Shown: piece after piece, positions 34,224 to 42,673 of the stretch | How positions within the stretch are numbered: the stretch's first letter is position 1 | Layout of the letters: every line of letters starts with the position of its first letter | Origin: Bdellovibrionales bacterium | Lineage (GTDB): Bacteria; Bdellovibrionota; UBA1018 | Length of the DNA stretch: 64,000 nt | NCBI GenBank assembly: GCA_018266355.1 | Contig: JAFEAP010000023.1 | Location: 245,758 to 309,757, forward strand | Reading direction: 5' to 3' | Position numbers and translations under genes: made by a program | Notes under the pieces: generated by a model | The model's database searches: none | What the model was told of the DNA's origin: nothing | What the model saw: the letters and a program-made list of their open reading frames with translations, nothing else

Positions 34224-35521
34224 AGGTCTTTTCGCCGCTCGAACTCGCGAAGTTCGCCCGAAGGAAGTCGCCGATTTACCGCGAGTTCTACGCGAGTCTC
34301 CCCGACGACGGCGAGCTCAGGTGGGAGGAGATCCCGATCCTCGATCAGGATAAGTTTTGGGCCGCGAATACCTTCGCGGGAAGTCGCGTGCTCACCGGCC
34401 CGAGCGTGGACGGCGTGGTCTTCAAGAGCGGCGGCACGACGGGAAGTCCGAAGTTCTCGGTTTTTTCGCAAGACGAGTGGAACGCCTTCTGCGCGACCTT
34501 CGGACGCGGGCTCACCGCGGGAGGACTTCGGCGGGGAGACCGAGTCGCGAACATGTTCTACGCGGGGGAACTCTACGCCTCGTTCATTTTCATCCTGAAG
34601 TCGCTCGAACTCGCGGGCGAGCCGGGTCTCCAATTTCCGCTCGGCGGATCGATGCCTGCCCACAACGTGCTGAAAACCTGCGGTGAGCTCGGCATCGACG
34701 TCTGGGCGGGCGTTCCGACGAGCCTCATGAGTCTCGTCGAAGAGTATGCGGCGAACCGGAAGCTCTACGGCGAACTGCGGCCGCGGAAGATCCTCTTCGG
34801 AGGCGAGGGAATGTACGGCGATCAGCGGGCGCGAGTGGAAGCGGTCTTCCCGGGCGTGCGGCTCCAGTCGATCGGGTACGCGAGCGTGGACGCGGGTCCG
34901 CTCGGGTACGCGGACGAGGGGTGCGCGCCGGGCGAGCATCGGGTGTTCGGCAAAGAAACGCTCTTCGAGATCGTCGACGAGGATACCGGCGAGCTCATCG
35001 AGGAAGTCGGGCGGCCGGGACGCGCGATCTTCACGAACCTGATCCGCGGACTCGTTCCGATCATTCGCTATCCCGCCGGCGACATCGCCCAGTGGGTCGA
35101 GCCGAAGGGCGCGAACCCGGACCGGAAGTTTCTGCTTCTCGGACGGGCCGGCGAGGCGGCGCGGGTCGGGCCGGTTTCCCTCTATTACGAGGACGCGCGG
35201 AAAATCCTCGAATCGGTTTTCGTCGGCGAGCCCGCCGCCGCGGGTTTCGTCTTCCAGATCGTCGTCTCGCACTTCGAACGCAAGGACGAGATGAAGTTCG
35301 TGATCGCCGTCGGCACGGCCGGCGCCGGCGCCTCGATCGACACCGCCGCCCTTTCGGCGAAGATCCGCGATCGGATCCACGCCGAGCGCCCGGGACTGCT
35401 TTCGGAGGCCGAAGCCGGCCACACCCATCCGGTCCAGGTCGAGTTCGCGCCGCTCTCCCGCCTCGAAAAAAACTCCCGGACCGGAAAATTGAAGCGGGTA
35501 ATCGACCGCCGTTCGTCTTAG
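34220..35521 (+). CDS. PaaK/LuxE-like adenylate-forming ligase
   Basis: A 433-residue member of the phenylacetate-CoA ligase / LuxE branch of the ANL superfamily. It has FKSGGTTGSPKFSVFSQDEW (phosphate loop), GGEGMYGDQR, SIGYASVDAGPLGYAD and a C-terminal adenylation lid ending SRTGKLKRVIDRR. Its sequence resembles the ligase half of the preceding fusion, suggesting duplication. It overlaps that gene by four bases and ends the operon. It may activate a second acid substrate; which is unknown. Confidence 0.78.
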   Translation: MKVFSPLELAKFARRKSPIYREFYASLPDDGELRWEEIPILDQDKFWAANTFAGSRVLTGPSVDGVVFKSGGTTGSPKFSVFSQDEWNAFCATFGRGLTAGGLRRGDRVANMFYAGELYASFIFILKSLELAGEPGLQFPLGGSMPAHNVLKTCGELGIDVWAGVPTSLMSLVEEYAANRKLYGELRPRKILFGGEGMYGDQRARVEAVFPGVRLQSIGYASVDAGPLGYADEGCAPGEHRVFGKETLFEIVDEDTGELIEEVGRPGRAIFTNLIRGLVPIIRYPAGDIAQWVEPKGANPDRKFLLLGRAGEAARVGPVSLYYEDARKILESVFVGEPAAAGFVFQIVVSHFERKDEMKFVIAVGTAGAGASIDTAALSAKIRDRIHAERPGLLSEAEAGHTHPVQVEFAPLSRLEKNSRTGKLKRVIDRRSS

Positions 35522-35651
35522 AAATCGACTCTTTAACTAATTGAAATAAAAGGTCTTCTATTCGGGTTGGCGAGAATTTCCCAACTCGGAGGATTTCGAT
35601 ATCGAAAAATGACGCAGTGAGTTATGACTCCCGCACCTGAAGGAAATTTTT

Positions 35652-36515
35652 ATGACCAAGCTTTTACGGGTGTTCGGTGCGGTTCTCTTTTTCTTGGCCC
35701 TCGCGGGCTGTCTTTCGAGCGACCAACGGTCCTCGAACTTGAACGCGGACGACGCGGAGTCGACGGCGGCGATCGAGGCGCGGCTGAAGAATTCGGCGCA
35801 CGTGAACGAGATCATCTCGAAGCTCGACGAGGCCCTCCGTCCCGTCGCCGGCGCGATGAAGGAAATCGAGAAGGTGCTCAAATACGGGGAAAGCGAGCTG
35901 CTCAAATCCCGCGTCGCCGAGATCAAGAAGCTCTCGATCTCGATGATCCGCGAGGAACTCGACGGTCTCAAGCGCGGCTTGATCGACAAGAAGGCGAGCG
36001 GGGAGTGGGAGACGACCCGCCAGGTGAACTGGCCGATCGAACGGATCGGTCCGGCTTTCCAAAACGGCATGTCTTGCGACCAGAGTTACGTTTCGCTCGC
36101 CGGCGAACCTTCCGGAAATTCCGAAACCGTCAGCCTCACGCTCTTCGACTGCATGCTGCCGAATCCGTCGACCCTCGTTCGCGCGACCGTCGATGAAAAG
36201 GCGGGAATCGACGCCGAGTTGAACCTCGGCGACTTGAACGCGCTCCTTCCGAACGGCGCCGCGAAAGGAAACTGCGGCGTGAAATCGGCGGAAGGCGGCG
36301 GCACCGAGATGGAGTGCGTGCCTTTCACCGAGAAGGTGGGCGACCTCTCGTTCAGCTTCGAACGCCTCTCTTACGTCGGAAGCCTCGTGGGCGATCAGCT
36401 CGATCTCGCGCTGACGATTTCGCAGGTGAGCGGCGACGGCGTGAAGCCGCTCGTGCGCGTGACCGCGACGAAGTCCCCGGGCCAGCCGCTGAAGGTCGAG
36501 CCGACCCGGCTCTAA
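35652..36515 (+). CDS. Putative lipoprotein
   Basis: A 287-residue protein with a good ribosome binding site (AAGGAA) and lipobox LAGC (Cys 20). Residues 45-125 form a charged helix, and the C-terminal half is beta-rich with cysteine pairs (SCDQ, FDCM, NCGV, ECVP). No known family. It is the first of four closely spaced same-strand envelope genes (to 39250), 16 bases from the next. Likely part of a membrane complex with those neighbours. Confidence 0.7.
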   Translation: MTKLLRVFGAVLFFLALAGCLSSDQRSSNLNADDAESTAAIEARLKNSAHVNEIISKLDEALRPVAGAMKEIEKVLKYGESELLKSRVAEIKKLSISMIREELDGLKRGLIDKKASGEWETTRQVNWPIERIGPAFQNGMSCDQSYVSLAGEPSGNSETVSLTLFDCMLPNPSTLVRATVDEKAGIDAELNLGDLNALLPNGAAKGNCGVKSAEGGGTEMECVPFTEKVGDLSFSFERLSYVGSLVGDQLDLALTISQVSGDGVKPLVRVTATKSPGQPLKVEPTRL

Positions 36516-36531
36516 GCCGAAGGGAAGGACG

Positions 36532-37407
36532 ATGCGCCGGCCGATCTCTCTCCTCCTCATCGCGACGACGCTCGCGGCCCTCGCGGGTTGCGGGAAGACG
36601 CGCACGGGAACGATCCCGCCGAAAGAGGAGGCCGTTACGCTGATGGACCGGAGCCAGAACGCGAAGGCGGCCCGGATCCTCGAGGCCGACCTGCGCGAAA
36701 ATCCCGACGACGACGAGGCCCGGCTCCTGCTCGCCTCGGCTTACATGGGCCTCGCCGGCATCGACGTCTACCGGATCTTCGACGCGTTCCAGGACCTCCT
36801 CTTCAAGCGCTCGCTGAAGGACCAGATCATCTCCCCGAAGAGCGATCCGAACGCGAAAAACCCGCTCGGCAACGGCAAGATCCCGACGAAAGACGAAGTG
36901 AAGTCCCAAGCCGAGGGCACGATGATCGCGCTCGATAAGTCGGTGAGTTCGCTTCAGCTCGCGCTGCTTTACCTCGACCGCTTCCCGCAGATCCCGGCCG
37001 GGAACTGGCCGCTCGTCGAAGCCGCGCTCGCGCAGCTCGAGTCGATGCGGGATCCGGCGAGCGACACGTTCACGTACCGGATCTTGATCCGTCTGATCTA
37101 TTTGAAGTCCTACCTCGTCGAGAAGGTCATGCGGAACGAGCAGTTCGGCTCGCGCGAGTGGGCATGCGGTTTCGACGCGCGGAATTTCGACGAGGGCCTC
37201 GCGTTCTTCACGCGTCACGCGCTCGCGATCGACGACGAACTCGGCCAGGGCGCCGCGAAAGGCGCGAAGGCGCTCGGGAAAGCGCACAAGAACTTCGGCT
37301 TCCTCGCCGACGCGGCAAATTATGCCGACGGCTTCGGCGAATGGAGCCAAGGGCTGACCTTTTCGGAAGTGGAAAACTTCGTCAAAGCCAGGTTCAATTG
37401 TAATTGA
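36532..37407 (+). CDS. Putative lipoprotein with TPR-like N-terminal region
   Basis: A 291-residue protein with lipobox LAGC (Cys 20). Residues 33-75 look like one TPR-type helical hairpin (KAARILEADLRENPDDDEARLLLASAYMGLAG); the rest is helical. GGGAAGGA precedes the ATG. The next gene begins on its last base (TGATG), so the two are coupled. This architecture is common in lipoproteins that dock other envelope proteins; no partner can be named. Confidence 0.68.
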   Translation: MRRPISLLLIATTLAALAGCGKTRTGTIPPKEEAVTLMDRSQNAKAARILEADLRENPDDDEARLLLASAYMGLAGIDVYRIFDAFQDLLFKRSLKDQIISPKSDPNAKNPLGNGKIPTKDEVKSQAEGTMIALDKSVSSLQLALLYLDRFPQIPAGNWPLVEAALAQLESMRDPASDTFTYRILIRLIYLKSYLVEKVMRNEQFGSREWACGFDARNFDEGLAFFTRHALAIDDELGQGAAKGAKALGKAHKNFGFLADAANYADGFGEWSQGLTFSEVENFVKARFNCN

Positions 37408-38492
37408 TGCTTCGCTTGCGGGTCTTCGCCGCCGCGGCGGTCGCGGCCTCGCTTCTCGGCGGGACTCCGGCCTTCGCGGCCTCCAGCTATTTCACGTTCG
37501 TGCCGGCGCGTTTCCGCACGCTCGAGCTGACGGCGAGCTCGCGCGCCCTCGGCGAGATCTGCCTTTCGCGCGACCAGATGCCCGACGGAACGGTCTGCAA
37601 TCCCGCGTACCTCCCGGACGTACGGGACTCGACGCTCGTGGCTCGGCTCTACCTCGGGAACGGTTATTCGGCGCTGACCACCGCGAACGACTTCATCAAC
37701 AAGCCCCTCTCGAAGGAAACGATGCAGGCGCTTTTCTCGGGCGATAACGTCGTCGCCGTCGAAGGGAACGTCGGGCTGAATTTCACGACCGGGGGGCTCT
37801 CGGCCGAGTTCGCCCCGTACCGCGTCCAATACGTTTCGGAACTCCATAACCCGAATTTCCCGGTGATCGACCTCCACGCCGCGATCGAGCGGAGTTTCGT
37901 CATCGCCGGCGGGATCCCCGGGGGAATCCTCGATCCGAACCTGCGCGAGTTCCGCTTCGGGACGAAGGCCCGCATCCTCGAACGCAAGTTCGTCCACGGA
38001 GAATTCTCTTTCGCCCAAGCCGGGACCGACGATCCGCGGGATTACCTCCCGAGCAAGAAGCAGACGGCGTTCCTCCTCGATCCTTCGATCGCCTGGGTCG
38101 GCGAGAAGCGGCCCTGGAAACCGCGGGTGAGCCTCGGCACGAAGAACGTCGGGTTCTCGAGCCCGAGCTACGACGAATACCCGAACGACGTCGACCTCGA
38201 AGCCGGCGTCGGCGTCGAACCGCCGGTCCGTTTCGGTCGGGTCCGTATCGGTCTCGATCTCGTCGACCTCTTCCGCGCGCCCACGTTCGAGGACCGCCTC
38301 CGGCTCGGTGCGAGTTATCAGGTCGGGCTCCTCGAAACGATGATCGGCGCGAACGCTTCGGTCTTCACGTTCGGCCTCATGTTCGGGCTGAATTTCCTCC
38401 AGACCGCCGTCGTCTACGAGTTCTTCCGCGATGACCTCGACGGGGGAGGCGCGGAGACGCGACTCTCGACGGAGCTGAGTATCCGGCTATGA
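37407..38492 (+). CDS. Putative outer-membrane beta-barrel protein
   Basis: A 361-residue exported protein (signal peptide cleaved after AFA). The mature part has alternating hydrophobic strands with aromatic ends and an early SSRALGEICLS segment that resembles the start of PorV/TraF-type barrels, ending in ELSIRL. It overlaps the previous stop by one base and the next start by four bases, inside a four-gene envelope cluster. Barrel prediction is from pattern alone. Confidence 0.6.
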   Translation: MLRLRVFAAAAVAASLLGGTPAFAASSYFTFVPARFRTLELTASSRALGEICLSRDQMPDGTVCNPAYLPDVRDSTLVARLYLGNGYSALTTANDFINKPLSKETMQALFSGDNVVAVEGNVGLNFTTGGLSAEFAPYRVQYVSELHNPNFPVIDLHAAIERSFVIAGGIPGGILDPNLREFRFGTKARILERKFVHGEFSFAQAGTDDPRDYLPSKKQTAFLLDPSIAWVGEKRPWKPRVSLGTKNVGFSSPSYDEYPNDVDLEAGVGVEPPVRFGRVRIGLDLVDLFRAPTFEDRLRLGASYQVGLLETMIGANASVFTFGLMFGLNFLQTAVVYEFFRDDLDGGGAETRLSTELSIRL

Positions 38493-39250
38493 AGACGGGA
38501 ACCTTTCACCGCGCTTTGGTCGTTCTGCTCGCGGGGCTCGTCCTAGCCGCGCCGCTCGCGGAAGCCGCGAGCGCCCGACGGCTCGGGCCGAGAACCGGTA
38601 CCGGCGTCGGGAAGAAGATCCTGCCGTTATCGACGGTGCAGCCGCACCCGGAGCCTTCGCCCGTCTATTTCCCGATCCTGCGGGAAAAGGCTAGGAAGAT
38701 CGAGGACCGCAACCTGAACGAGGGCTGGGCCTACGTGATCAGCGGGGGGATCGCGCTCGCGGTCTCGATCCCCGGGTACTACCTCTCGGAGGACGTCTTC
38801 GCCCGTTCGGTCTATTCGCTCGGCGAAACGCTCGCCGTCGGCGCCGTCGGCTACGGGGCCTACCTGATCCTCGTCTCGGACGATTACGCGCGTTTCGTCC
38901 GCATCCTCGAGTCGTCGCCGTCCCTTTCGATCGCCGAAAAGGAAAAGCTTTCCTACGAGTTCCTGAACGAGAACGCGAAGCGGGCGAAGGCCCTCCGGAA
39001 GATCCGGGTCATCTCCCACGGTCTGACCGCGGGGCTGAACTTCCTGAACGGCGCGACGAGCGATAACCGCGAGCTTCGTACGGCGCTTTACTTCATCGGT
39101 GCGATCAACGTCCTGGCCGCCGGCAGCTTCCTCCTGAAGGAGTCCGAGGAAGAGGCCTTTCTCGACGAGATCCGCTCGAAGGGCAAGGTCGAGGCCGTCC
39201 TCGGCGTCGGGCGCTCCGGGCCGCTTCTCGGCCTGCAATACCGGTTTTAG
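38489..39250 (+). CDS. Exported membrane protein of unknown function
   Basis: A 253-residue protein with a cleavable signal and two or three further hydrophobic segments (around residues 85-130 and 205-222). No domain recognised. Its ATG overlaps the stop of the preceding barrel-like gene by four bases (ATGA), and it is followed by a strong bidirectional terminator, so it ends the cluster that begins at 35652. Confidence 0.65.
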   Translation: MKTGTFHRALVVLLAGLVLAAPLAEAASARRLGPRTGTGVGKKILPLSTVQPHPEPSPVYFPILREKARKIEDRNLNEGWAYVISGGIALAVSIPGYYLSEDVFARSVYSLGETLAVGAVGYGAYLILVSDDYARFVRILESSPSLSIAEKEKLSYEFLNENAKRAKALRKIRVISHGLTAGLNFLNGATSDNRELRTALYFIGAINVLAAGSFLLKESEEEAFLDEIRSKGKVEAVLGVGRSGPLLGLQYRF

Positions 39251-39274
39251 CGCGTCTCCGGACGGCTGAAAAAG

Positions 39275-39314
39275 GAAACGACCGGGCGGAGGCCGCACCG
39301 GTCGTTTCGCTTTT
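39275..39314. terminator. Bidirectional intrinsic terminator
   Basis: An 11-bp perfect stem GAAACGACCGG / CCGGTCGTTTC (39275-39285 with 39298-39308), a 12-base GC loop, and T-rich sequence (TTTT) after the right arm and A-rich before the left. It lies between two convergent genes and can stop both. Confidence 0.85.
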
Positions 39315-39331
39315 CGATTCGGGTTTTCGGT

Positions 39332-40705
39332 TTACTGGGCGCCGGTCGTTAGGACCGGTTTGATGCCGTACTTCTGCTTCAAGGTATCGATCGACTGGGT
39401 CCACTTCTGGTGGTTTTCGATCGCGTTGTCGTTCATCTTCGAGGCGTCGCTCACTCGAACGTCCTTGCCCGTGAAGGTGAAGTTGTACTTCGACTTGATC
39501 TTGTCCTTCGAGCCGCCGATCACGGCGTTCGAGTTCCAGTAGGTCGCCTTGAACTTGTCGTCCAATCCGATCTTCACGTCGCCCTTCGACTCGTTCTTCT
39601 TGTCTTCGAGTTTGAGGTCGGCGATCTGATCGTGAAGGTCGGTGATCGTCTTCTGTTGCACGTTTTGCTGGTTCAGAAGGTTGTTCTCGATCTGGAGGTG
39701 CTCGTTCTTCTCTTTGAGAAGCTTCGCTTCGCACGGATCGATTTCACACGGGGTCTTCACTTCCGGCTTCTTCACTTCCGGTTTCTTTTGGACCGGCTTC
39801 TTCTGGACGGGCTTCTTTTGGACCGGTTTCTTCTCGACCGGCTTTTTCTCGACCGGTTTCTTTTCCACCGGCTTCTTGTTCCGCACCGGCTTCTTGTTCA
39901 CGACCGGTTTCGGCGGAGGCGGCACGTCGAGGCAGTCGCCCGTGTCCGGATCCGTGATCTTACCTTGGTCTTCGCACGATTGCGCCGTGACTTTCTTTTC
40001 CGCGCAGAGCTTCGTCGACGGGTCTTTCTCGTAGCCGTCCTTGCAAACGCACGACTTATTGTCGGCGCTCGGAATCGAGTTCGGGTCGGCCGCGCAGTTC
40101 AGGGCGTTGCCCTGACCCGGATTGCCTTGGCCGGGATTGCCCTGGCCCGGGTCACCTTGACCCGGATTGCTCTTATCGGGATTGCCTTGGCCCGGATCGC
40201 CCTTGGTGTTGCACGGACCTTCTTTTACTTCTTCCATCGGCACGCACATGCCGATTTCCGCGACCGGGTAGTAACCGTAGCCGCACTGGCCGCTCGCCGG
40301 AAGCGCGAAGGCTTCGTGCTTCACGACCGTGTTGCCTTGGCCCGGGTTGCCGCTGTTGTTTCTGACGTTCACCGAGCCGTCGCCGGAGTAAGTGATCGTC
40401 GTCGTCGTCACCGTCACGGAGGACGACGAGGTCGTCGAGTTCGCCGGATCGATTCCGAAGAGGCGTTGGTCGTCGCTCTTCACGCGGCGGATGCCGAGAT
40501 CGTCGCGCGTCTCGTTCACTTTCCGGAGGCGCTTCGCGTACCGGCCCATTTCTCCTTGGTCGCCGTTACGGATCTTCTCCGCCGAGTTCGCCAGGCGCTT
40601 TTCCTGACGAGCGAGCTTGTTGTGTTCGTCCGCGTGGACGCTCGTCGCGACGAGCGCGAGCATGAGCGACGTGGACATCATGAAAAACTTGTTCTGCACC
40701 TTCAT
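39332..40705 (-). CDS. Secreted repeat-rich surface-type protein
   Basis: A 457-residue protein with a Sec signal (cut near VHA) and a strong ribosome binding site (AGGAG). The N-terminal part is helical, then Ser/Thr-rich. Around residues 170-200 there are several NPGQG/DPGQG pentapeptides, then a cysteine-rich segment with CVCKDGYEKD like EGF-type surface modules. Residues 270-315 are KKPVE/KKPVQ repeats, and the C-terminal third is a coiled coil plus a compact domain. Such low-complexity blocks suit a wall- or surface-spanning stalk. Function unknown. Confidence 0.65.
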   Translation of the reverse strand: MKVQNKFFMMSTSLMLALVATSVHADEHNKLARQEKRLANSAEKIRNGDQGEMGRYAKRLRKVNETRDDLGIRRVKSDDQRLFGIDPANSTTSSSSVTVTTTTITYSGDGSVNVRNNSGNPGQGNTVVKHEAFALPASGQCGYGYYPVAEIGMCVPMEEVKEGPCNTKGDPGQGNPDKSNPGQGDPGQGNPGQGNPGQGNALNCAADPNSIPSADNKSCVCKDGYEKDPSTKLCAEKKVTAQSCEDQGKITDPDTGDCLDVPPPPKPVVNKKPVRNKKPVEKKPVEKKPVEKKPVQKKPVQKKPVQKKPEVKKPEVKTPCEIDPCEAKLLKEKNEHLQIENNLLNQQNVQQKTITDLHDQIADLKLEDKKNESKGDVKIGLDDKFKATYWNSNAVIGGSKDKIKSKYNFTFTGKDVRVSDASKMNDNAIENHQKWTQSIDTLKQKYGIKPVLTTGAQ

Positions 40706-40871
40706 AGTTCACTCCTGAAAAATGGGATCTCTCAGGGCTAGGAAGAGCAAGGCGGATGCCAGCACCGATCGCGGAAACCGCGAAAATAAGACCGTGTTTT
40801 CGGGGGTTTGGAGAACGGCCCCTTCCAAAAACTGTCTAATCCTTTGACGGGTGTTCTATGACCTACCGCCC

Positions 40872-41987
40872 TTAGCGGAGGATTTCCGAGAGGCGGACGC
40901 CGACTTGGATCGAGATTTTGAAGTCTTCGGCCTTCGCCGCCGGATCCTTCACGACCTCCCAGTTCGCACGGAGGGAAGCGTCCCCGGGATTTCGGCGAAG
41001 GGCCTCCGAGAGGATCCGCATCGCTTCGTCCCGGCGCCCGAGCCGCCAGTCCGCCCAGGCGAGGATCTCCTGCTCGCGGGGATTCGCCGGGGCCAGCCCG
41101 AGTCGGGCGAGCGAATCCTCGCGCACGAGTTCCGGGGTCATTCCCTCCGTCTTCGCGAGGCGCCGGAGCGAATCGAGGTCCGGGTCGTCGGGGCTGAGTT
41201 CTTCGAGTCGGCGGAGGCGTTTCTCGACATCGTCCCAGTCGGGAGCCGCGCCGTCCCCGCCTTGGTCCCGGGCCGTCTTTTTCATCACGCCCTCGAGCAC
41301 CGAGGCCATGGCCCCGGCTTTCACCGCCGATTCGAGCCTCCCGTCGAGCTCGGCCATCCGGTCGGCGGCGGCGAGGAGGTTCGCGACGACGGCGGGGGTG
41401 AACGAGGTTTGGAGCTCGGCGATTTCCGCGACGAGGACGTCCGCGAGGTCGCCGAGGTCGTTCATCTCCGCGATCGGCTTCGTCTCCCGAGAAAGGATCG
41501 CAAGCGTCGCCCGGGCGGTGATGAATGCGAGCTCGCAGTCACGGAACTTCGCTTGCCATTCGTCGCGCGAGAGCTTCTTCGTCGGAAGGGCGACGAACGT
41601 TTCCGCGCAGGCCTTATTATAGAGGTCGAAGAGCTTCGCGACCCGGGCGCTCTTTGGCCGGCATCCCCGAGGGCTAGGCAGACGCGCGACCTTCGGCGGA
41701 TAGTCGAGGTCGTCGAGGGAAATCCCGAGGATGCCCGCCTCGAACGCGCGGCAGGCGGGGGAAGTCCGCGCGATCGCGCTTTTCCCGCTCGGCGGTTTCC
41801 TCACGAGGAGGCGGCGGATCGAGTGGATCTCTCGCGGGGGCGCATTCCGAGCGGGAGACGGGGGTGCGGAAGGGGTCTCCGCCGAGACCTGGGCTGGGCG
41901 CTCGCGCGCGGGTTTTTCCGCGAACAGCGCGTAGGCGATCGCGCCGAGGACGGCGAAAACGGCGATTAACCCGAGGCGAGCCTTCAT
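40872..41987 (-). CDS. Membrane-anchored or exported protein with C-terminal TPR-like region
   Basis: A 371-residue protein with one N-terminal hydrophobic segment (residues 5-23) that is either a signal or an anchor, then a Pro/Arg-rich linker. It is helical throughout; around residues 300-350 the sequence WADWRLGRRDEAMRILSEALRRNPGDASLRAN is a TPR motif. Cysteines in the first half could pair. No relationship to the neighbouring genes is evident. Confidence 0.6.
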   Translation of the reverse strand: MKARLGLIAVFAVLGAIAYALFAEKPARERPAQVSAETPSAPPSPARNAPPREIHSIRRLLVRKPPSGKSAIARTSPACRAFEAGILGISLDDLDYPPKVARLPSPRGCRPKSARVAKLFDLYNKACAETFVALPTKKLSRDEWQAKFRDCELAFITARATLAILSRETKPIAEMNDLGDLADVLVAEIAELQTSFTPAVVANLLAAADRMAELDGRLESAVKAGAMASVLEGVMKKTARDQGGDGAAPDWDDVEKRLRRLEELSPDDPDLDSLRRLAKTEGMTPELVREDSLARLGLAPANPREQEILAWADWRLGRRDEAMRILSEALRRNPGDASLRANWEVVKDPAAKAEDFKISIQVGVRLSEILR

Positions 41988-42094
41988 CCCCTTCGTCTAT
42001 ACCCCGTCTATAACCGAGGTGAGCGAAAAAAGAGGGGGGGACTTGTACGCGCCCGGAAGGCTGTGATTCGATTCTCTTCGGGAGGAGAGAATCC

Positions 42095-42673
42095 ATGGAA
42101 CAGGGTTTTCTCGGATACGGGTCCGTGCCTCTTAAGGATAAAGGCGCCGGAAATGAAAATGGGTCGAATCACCGAAAGCTCGATTGCGATTTTCGCAAAC
42201 GGCGGGCTCTGGAAATTTGCGCCGAAGCGCAGGCTTTCCATTTCAAGGGCCAAACCGCGAAGGCGATTCCGATCTACGCGAAGTCGATCCGCCTCGAGCC
42301 GACGGCGGAGGCGCACGCGTTTCTCGGATGGGCCTACAGCGCCCACCATCGCTACGATCTCGCGATCCGCGAGTGCCTCCAGGCGATCACGATCGATCCC
42401 GATTACGGCAATTCCTATAACGACATCGGCTCCTATTACGTGAGCCAGGGTAAACTCGACGAATCGATCATCTGGTTCGAGCGCGCGAAGCGGGCGACGC
42501 GATACGAGTCCCGCCATTTCCCTTACCTGAACCTCGGCCGCGTCTACGCGGCGAAGGGAATGAAGCTCCGGGCGATCCGCGAGTACGAGCGGGCGCTCGC
42601 GATCGAACCGGGCGAAGAGTCCTGCGTGGAAGCGTTACGGGACCTTCGCGCTTCCCTGGTCGAGATCGTCTAG
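42095..42673 (+). CDS. Tetratricopeptide-repeat protein
   Basis: A 192-residue soluble protein with three or more TPR units (about residues 45-180), for example AIPIYAKSIRLEPTAEAHAFLGWAY, AIRECLQAITIDPDYGNSYNDIGSYY and AIREYERALAIEPGEE. A strong GGAGGAG site precedes the ATG. The 3' end overlaps the RND pump gene on the opposite strand by 39 bases, an unusually long convergent overlap. Similar TPR proteins with this length occur in Bdellovibrio-type genomes, which is an impression only. Confidence 0.8.
   Translation: MEQGFLGYGSVPLKDKGAGNENGSNHRKLDCDFRKRRALEICAEAQAFHFKGQTAKAIPIYAKSIRLEPTAEAHAFLGWAYSAHHRYDLAIRECLQAITIDPDYGNSYNDIGSYYVSQGKLDESIIWFERAKRATRYESRHFPYLNLGRVYAAKGMKLRAIREYERALAIEPGEESCVEALRDLRASLVEIV

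Noticed and set aside
28017..35521. A bioluminescence (lux) operon
   Set aside because: LuxC- and LuxE-like proteins are present, but luxA, luxB and luxD are not in the window and two ligase domains are added.
40100..40210. CRISPR-like repeat array
   Set aside because: The short repeats are in frame and encode NPGQG pentapeptides of a secreted protein; there are no spacers of constant length and no cas genes.
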